DNA of 64,000 nucleotides, from contig NZ_PTJS01000001.1 in assembly GCF_002941025.1 (NCBI RefSeq), forward strand, positions 5,585,472 through 5,649,471, written 5' to 3'. Position 1 is the first letter of the stretch. Each line of letters begins with the position of its first letter. This DNA is from Streptomyces sp. QL37 (GTDB lineage: Bacteria > Actinomycetota > Actinomycetes > Streptomycetales > Streptomycetaceae). Below are positions 62,049-64,000 of this stretch, piece after piece. The notes beneath the pieces are model-generated. The model ran no database searches. It saw only the letters and a program-made list of their open reading frames with translations, and was not told the DNA's origin. Made by a program: the position numbers and the translations under genes.

Positions 62049-62143
62049 CTGAAGACGCGGTAACGGTGGAGGTTCGAGTCCTCCCCCCGGCACCACTTGC
62101 CGGGGTGGCCCAACATGGCAGAGGCAGCCGCGATCAATCTCAG
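62049..62143 (+). ncRNA. Circularly permuted tRNA-like RNA 1
   Basis: Order along the DNA: anticodon-type 3' strand CGCGGT (62056-62061), short variable loop, T-arm GGAGG-TTCGAGT-CCTCC (62068-62084, canonical TTCRA loop), acceptor 3' strand CCCCGGC (62085-62091), the 7-base linker ACCACTT that begins with an encoded ACCA, acceptor 5' strand GCCGGGG (62099-62105, perfect 7-bp complement), TG at positions 8-9, a 3-bp D-arm GCC/GGC with GG in the loop (62108-62125), then the matching anticodon-type 5' strand GCCGCG (62127-62132). An outer CTGA/TCAG helix may close it. The folded core is 77 bases, the size of a tRNA. Whether it is charged, spliced or a tRNA mimic is unknown. Confidence 0.75.
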
Positions 62144-62195
62144 ACTCTCGCTCCAGCTTCAGTATCGCCGCCGATTGCCAGATCGACCGAGTACG

Positions 62196-62290
62196 GACGA
62201 ACACCGTTGAATGCTGGTTCGAATCCGGCCTGCGCCTCTACGCGGCGCGGTAGTTCAAAGGCAGAACGCGACGGTATGACGACTGATCCG
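62196..62290 (+). ncRNA. Circularly permuted tRNA-like RNA 2
   Basis: Same plan as element 1 with unrelated helix sequences: anticodon-type strand ACCGT (62203-62207), 5-base variable loop, T-arm GCTGG-TTCGAAT-CCGGC (62213-62229), acceptor 3' strand CTGCGCC (62230-62236), the 7-base linker TCTACGC, acceptor 5' strand GGCGCGG (62244-62250; seven pairs including one G-U), TA, D-arm GTTC-AAAGGCA-GAAC (62253-62267), three bases, then ACGGT (62271-62275), a perfect complement of ACCGT. The core is 73 bases. GACGAA just upstream (62196-62201) resembles the Ro-binding motif of bacterial Y RNAs as I recall it. No CCA is encoded. Confidence 0.75.
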
Positions 62291-62301
62291 CACTCTTAAA
62301 C

Positions 62302-62332
62302 GGCGCTGGCAAGCGCAATTGGGTGGCAACCC
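62302..62332 (+). other. Two hairpins with GGCA loops after the tRNA-like elements
   Basis: GCGCT-GGCA-AGCGC and GGGT-GGCA-ACCC lie close together, each a perfect short stem capped by the same tetranucleotide. They may belong to the same transcript as the tRNA-like RNAs. Confidence 0.45.
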
Positions 62333-62334
62333 CA

Positions 62335-62368
62335 GGGGCCCGGGAGCTGGATACGACTCCCGGGCTCC
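62335..62368 (+). terminator. Terminator-like hairpin ending the RNA array
   Basis: A 12-bp stem (core CCCGGGAG with CTCCCGGG, extended by further pairs including one G-U) and a 10-base loop. It is the strongest hairpin in the region and lies after all tRNA-like parts. Confidence 0.6.
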
Positions 62369-62583
62369 GCCACGCCCGGGCCGGTCCGGTTGCGGGGGTC
62401 GGTAGGAAGCCACGGACAGGAAGCTGACTCATATGTCCGGTATGCGTGTCCGTATCTGCCCACCCACCGGGGCGCAGAGCTAGGGGGCGACCGCGACCGG
62501 CGCACGGCGGCGGTGCACGCGCTGGTCCCCGGTCCCGTTTCCCCTGGCCCGGTTGTGGCACGCGCGCCGGTTCCTCGACGAGG

Positions 62584-62997
62584 TCAGATCTTGATGGCCG
62601 TGATTCGGTTTCCGCACAGTGCGGTGAGGTCTTCCGGGTCGGAGGTGAGCACGGTGACCTGCCCGGGTGAGGCGAGGGCGGTCGCGCCGAGTATGGCGTC
62701 GATGGCGTACTTGTGGCCGGCGAGGCCCGCGTCGGCGAGCAGGGCGGAGGCGTGGCGTGCGATCTCCTCGGTCACCGGCTCGACGACGAGTCGGGAGAGG
62801 GTCCACTCCAGGGCGGGACGGTTGACGCGAGGGTGGGTCACTTCCACGAGGATGGCCGCGGATGTGATCACGCGCAGATCGTCGGCCCGGGCGAGTGCGA
62901 GCCAGGCGGTGACGCTGCGATCGCGGAGCACTGCCTTGGCCAGCCCTTCGCTGTCGAGAACGAGCGTGCCGCCCGGGGCGGCTGAGGGGCGCGTCAT
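62584..62997 (-). CDS. PIN domain ribonuclease toxin (VapC-type)
   Basis: 137 residues with the four acidic PIN positions: Asp in LVLDSEGLAKAV, Glu in SAAILVEVTHP, Asp in KYAIDAILGATAL and Asp in LTSDPEDL. PIN toxins cut RNA, often tRNA or rRNA, when freed from their antitoxin. The ATG overlaps the antitoxin stop as ATGA, the usual antitoxin-first order. It lies about 215 bases from the tRNA-like array, facing it. Confidence 0.9.
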   Translation of the reverse strand: MTRPSAAPGGTLVLDSEGLAKAVLRDRSVTAWLALARADDLRVITSAAILVEVTHPRVNRPALEWTLSRLVVEPVTEEIARHASALLADAGLAGHKYAIDAILGATALASPGQVTVLTSDPEDLTALCGNRITAIKI

Positions 62998-63260
62998 GCC
63001 GCGTCGGACCCGTTCTGGGCCCGCTGCCGCCCGCGTGCCTCCTGGAGCTGCTCGCGGAGCGCCTGGATCTCGCCCTCGGAGATGGGGCCGTGCCCGGCCT
63101 CGCCGACCTTGATGAGCTCGTTGAGGTTGTCGCGCTCGATCTGCCGGGCGACGGCAGCCGCCACGTACGCGGACAGGCCGGAGGGGCCGCTCCGGGCCTT
63201 GGCGGCTTCGGCGATGTCGCGCGGCATGGTGATGGAGTACTTACCGGTAGGCTCGCTCAT
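62994..63260 (-). CDS. Antitoxin of the PIN toxin (ribbon-helix-helix type)
   Basis: 88 residues. The N-terminal part, KYSITMPRDIAEAAKARSGPSGLSAYVAAAVARQIERD, fits a ribbon-helix-helix DNA-binding domain; the C-terminal half is helical and charged and would bind the toxin. TAGGAT lies seven bases before the ATG and there is no ribosome site, suggesting a leaderless mRNA and autoregulation at the promoter. Confidence 0.82.
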   Translation of the reverse strand: MSEPTGKYSITMPRDIAEAAKARSGPSGLSAYVAAAVARQIERDNLNELIKVGEAGHGPISEGEIQALREQLQEARGRQRAQNGSDAA

Positions 63261-63446
63261 GCTGTTTATCCTACCGTCGATCCTCCATGCGACGCCGGAG
63301 CAGGCAGCCTCTGGCAGCGGTCGCGGAGCTTGCGCCTCCGCCCCCCCCGCCTGCCCTGGCCGAACTCAATTACCGGGACCCCGACCCGCCTGGAGCTCAT
63401 CGCCGCCGACTGCACCACCCAGGAGCGTGTACGCCGTGAACCGGTG

Positions 63447-63752
63447 TCACAAATTGGCGGAACTGCGGTGTACTTGGCGGGCTGCCTCGCGGATGGCCTC
63501 GGCGTAGGGGGAGTCGAAGGCGCGTGTCTCCGGAGACAGGTCGCCGAACGGCACGAGCGCCGCGTGGGAGTCGTCGACCGACTGCATCCAGGCGGACCAG
63601 GCGTTGTGAACGTCCTCGTCGGTGACCTGCTCCCCCTTGGCTTCCAGAAGTACGGCGTAGATGCGGAACAAGGCAGCGGCGTCCGCAGGAGGTGCCGCGT
63701 CAGGAGGCAGGCAGGCGCGGATCAGGTCGGCGAGGGGATCGAGGTAGGTCAT
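63447..63752 (-). CDS. Small protein of unknown function (I believe DUF7701-like)
   Basis: 101 residues, MTYLDPLADLIRACLPPDAAPP, with ALFRIYAVLLEAKGEQVTDEDVHNAWSAWM, then HAALVPFGDLSPETRAFDSPYAEAIREAARQVH. It is helical and acidic, recurrent in Streptomyces with Asp/Glu at fixed places. The start overlaps the upstream membrane protein gene stop (ATG/TGA share two bases), so the pair is coupled. No function is known. Confidence 0.75.
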   Translation of the reverse strand: MTYLDPLADLIRACLPPDAAPPADAAALFRIYAVLLEAKGEQVTDEDVHNAWSAWMQSVDDSHAALVPFGDLSPETRAFDSPYAEAIREAARQVHRSSANL

Positions 63753-64000
63753 ACGGTCAGTGTGCCCGCGAACAGCAGCAGGTGTGCCATGACGAACACC
63801 AGCGGTACGACGCGCTCGGAGGCCCCCAACTCCGCGTAACGCTTGCGCCATACGATGATCGGATCGCTTGTCAGGGCCTCCCATTCGTCGGAGAAGATCT
63901 TGACCTCAAGACGCTCCTCGATCTTGCTTATGCCCTTGAACTTCGCAGTGTTGAGGTCTCGGTAGCTGCGGAGCTGAAGCCACCAGGTGGCCGACAGGGT
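63749..64000 (-). CDS. C-terminus of a RipA-like octameric membrane protein (partial)
   Basis: The gene enters from the right window edge; 83 residues are visible. They read LSATWWLQLRSYRDLNTAKFKGI, EERLEVKIFSDEWEAL, WRKRYAELGASERVVPLVFV and a final membrane segment VFVMAHLLLFAGTLTV. This matches, in my recollection, the end of RipA-family octameric membrane proteins found in many bacteria and sometimes in accessory operons. It is translationally coupled to the small downstream gene. Confidence 0.7.
   Translation of the reverse strand, partial: TLSATWWLQLRSYRDLNTAKFKGISKIEERLEVKIFSDEWEALTSDPIIVWRKRYAELGASERVVPLVFVMAHLLLFAGTLTV

Noticed and set aside
61967..62095. Ordinary tRNA ending in the CCA at 62093-62095 with its 5' end near 61967
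   Set aside because: GCCGTGGGG would pair imperfectly and leave about 128 bases without a normal D-arm or anticodon arm; the perfect complement lies downstream at 62099 instead.
62335..62380. A third permuted tRNA-like element
   Set aside because: CCCGGGC and GCCCGGG do face each other across 8 bases, but there is no canonical T-loop before them and no D-arm after them; a terminator hairpin explains the pairing.
61924..62380. Permuted tmRNA or group I intron as explanation for the tRNA-like elements
   Set aside because: No Ala-type acceptor or tag frame is present, and the flanks are too short and lack the core needed for a group I intron.

Overview
This 64 kb window is high-GC actinobacterial chromosome, almost certainly Streptomyces. 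Supporting evidence: nickel superoxide dismutase sodN beside its protease sodX; the fused oxoglutarate decarboxylase/dehydrogenase; a CvnA-B-C-D conservon; a Lon gene carrying both ClgR-type and HspR-type operators; a Ku protein with a lysine/alanine-rich tail; many GTG and TTG starts; and ATGA/GTGA/TTGA translational overlaps. Gene order from sodN to ku resembles the S. coelicolor SCO5254-SCO5309 neighbourhood as I remember it.

Layout. (1) 1-3.6 kb is an eroded accessory stretch: a frameshifted HAD-type gene end, a DUF1330 protein, a VOC protein, a small ORF with a 15-G tract, a TetR regulator and an integrase that has lost its N-terminal half. (2) 3.6-26.5 kb is conserved core: sodN/sodX, a CGNR regulator divergent from a methyltransferase, an amino-acid ABC transporter, malic enzyme, oxidoreductase and GNAT, a small HTH plus Clp-N pair, a PadR/DUF4097 envelope-stress-type pair, oxoglutarate dehydrogenase, a two-component system and lon. 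(3) 26.55-27.83 kb is an intact IS30-family insertion. (4) 27.8-41.6 kb holds secreted and envelope enzymes (deacetylase, GH25 lysozyme, NlpC/P60), a PP2C-type phosphatase, the conservon with a styrene-monooxygenase-like flavoprotein, and a pseudokinase/PQQ-propeller protein. (5) 41.6-56.4 kb holds two divergent diiron oxygenases with a TetR regulator, an ADP-ribosylglycohydrolase, an amidase, a PBP/FtsW pair, a HEAT-repeat protein, and the NHEJ pair ligD/ku. (6) 56.4-61.1 kb starts with a ZTP (pfl) riboswitch controlling glyA, followed by a NERD protein, a 2-hydroxyacid dehydrogenase and a SUMF1-like protein.

(7) 61.2-64 kb is the most unusual part. A conserved protein of unknown function is followed by a roughly 450-base non-coding array of structured RNA. 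Inside it are two tandem tRNA-sized elements in circularly permuted order. In each, the 3' half (anticodon-type strand, variable loop, canonical T-arm, acceptor 3' strand) comes first, then exactly 7 bases, then the complementary acceptor 5' strand, D-arm and matching anticodon-type strand. All the helices pair. They could be Y-RNA-like tRNA mimics or permuted tRNA genes. A VapBC-type toxin-antitoxin pair and the end of a RipA-like membrane protein / small acidic protein unit follow, suggesting an accessory island reaching the window edge.

All calls come from reading the sequence and recalled family knowledge; no database search or folding program was run.
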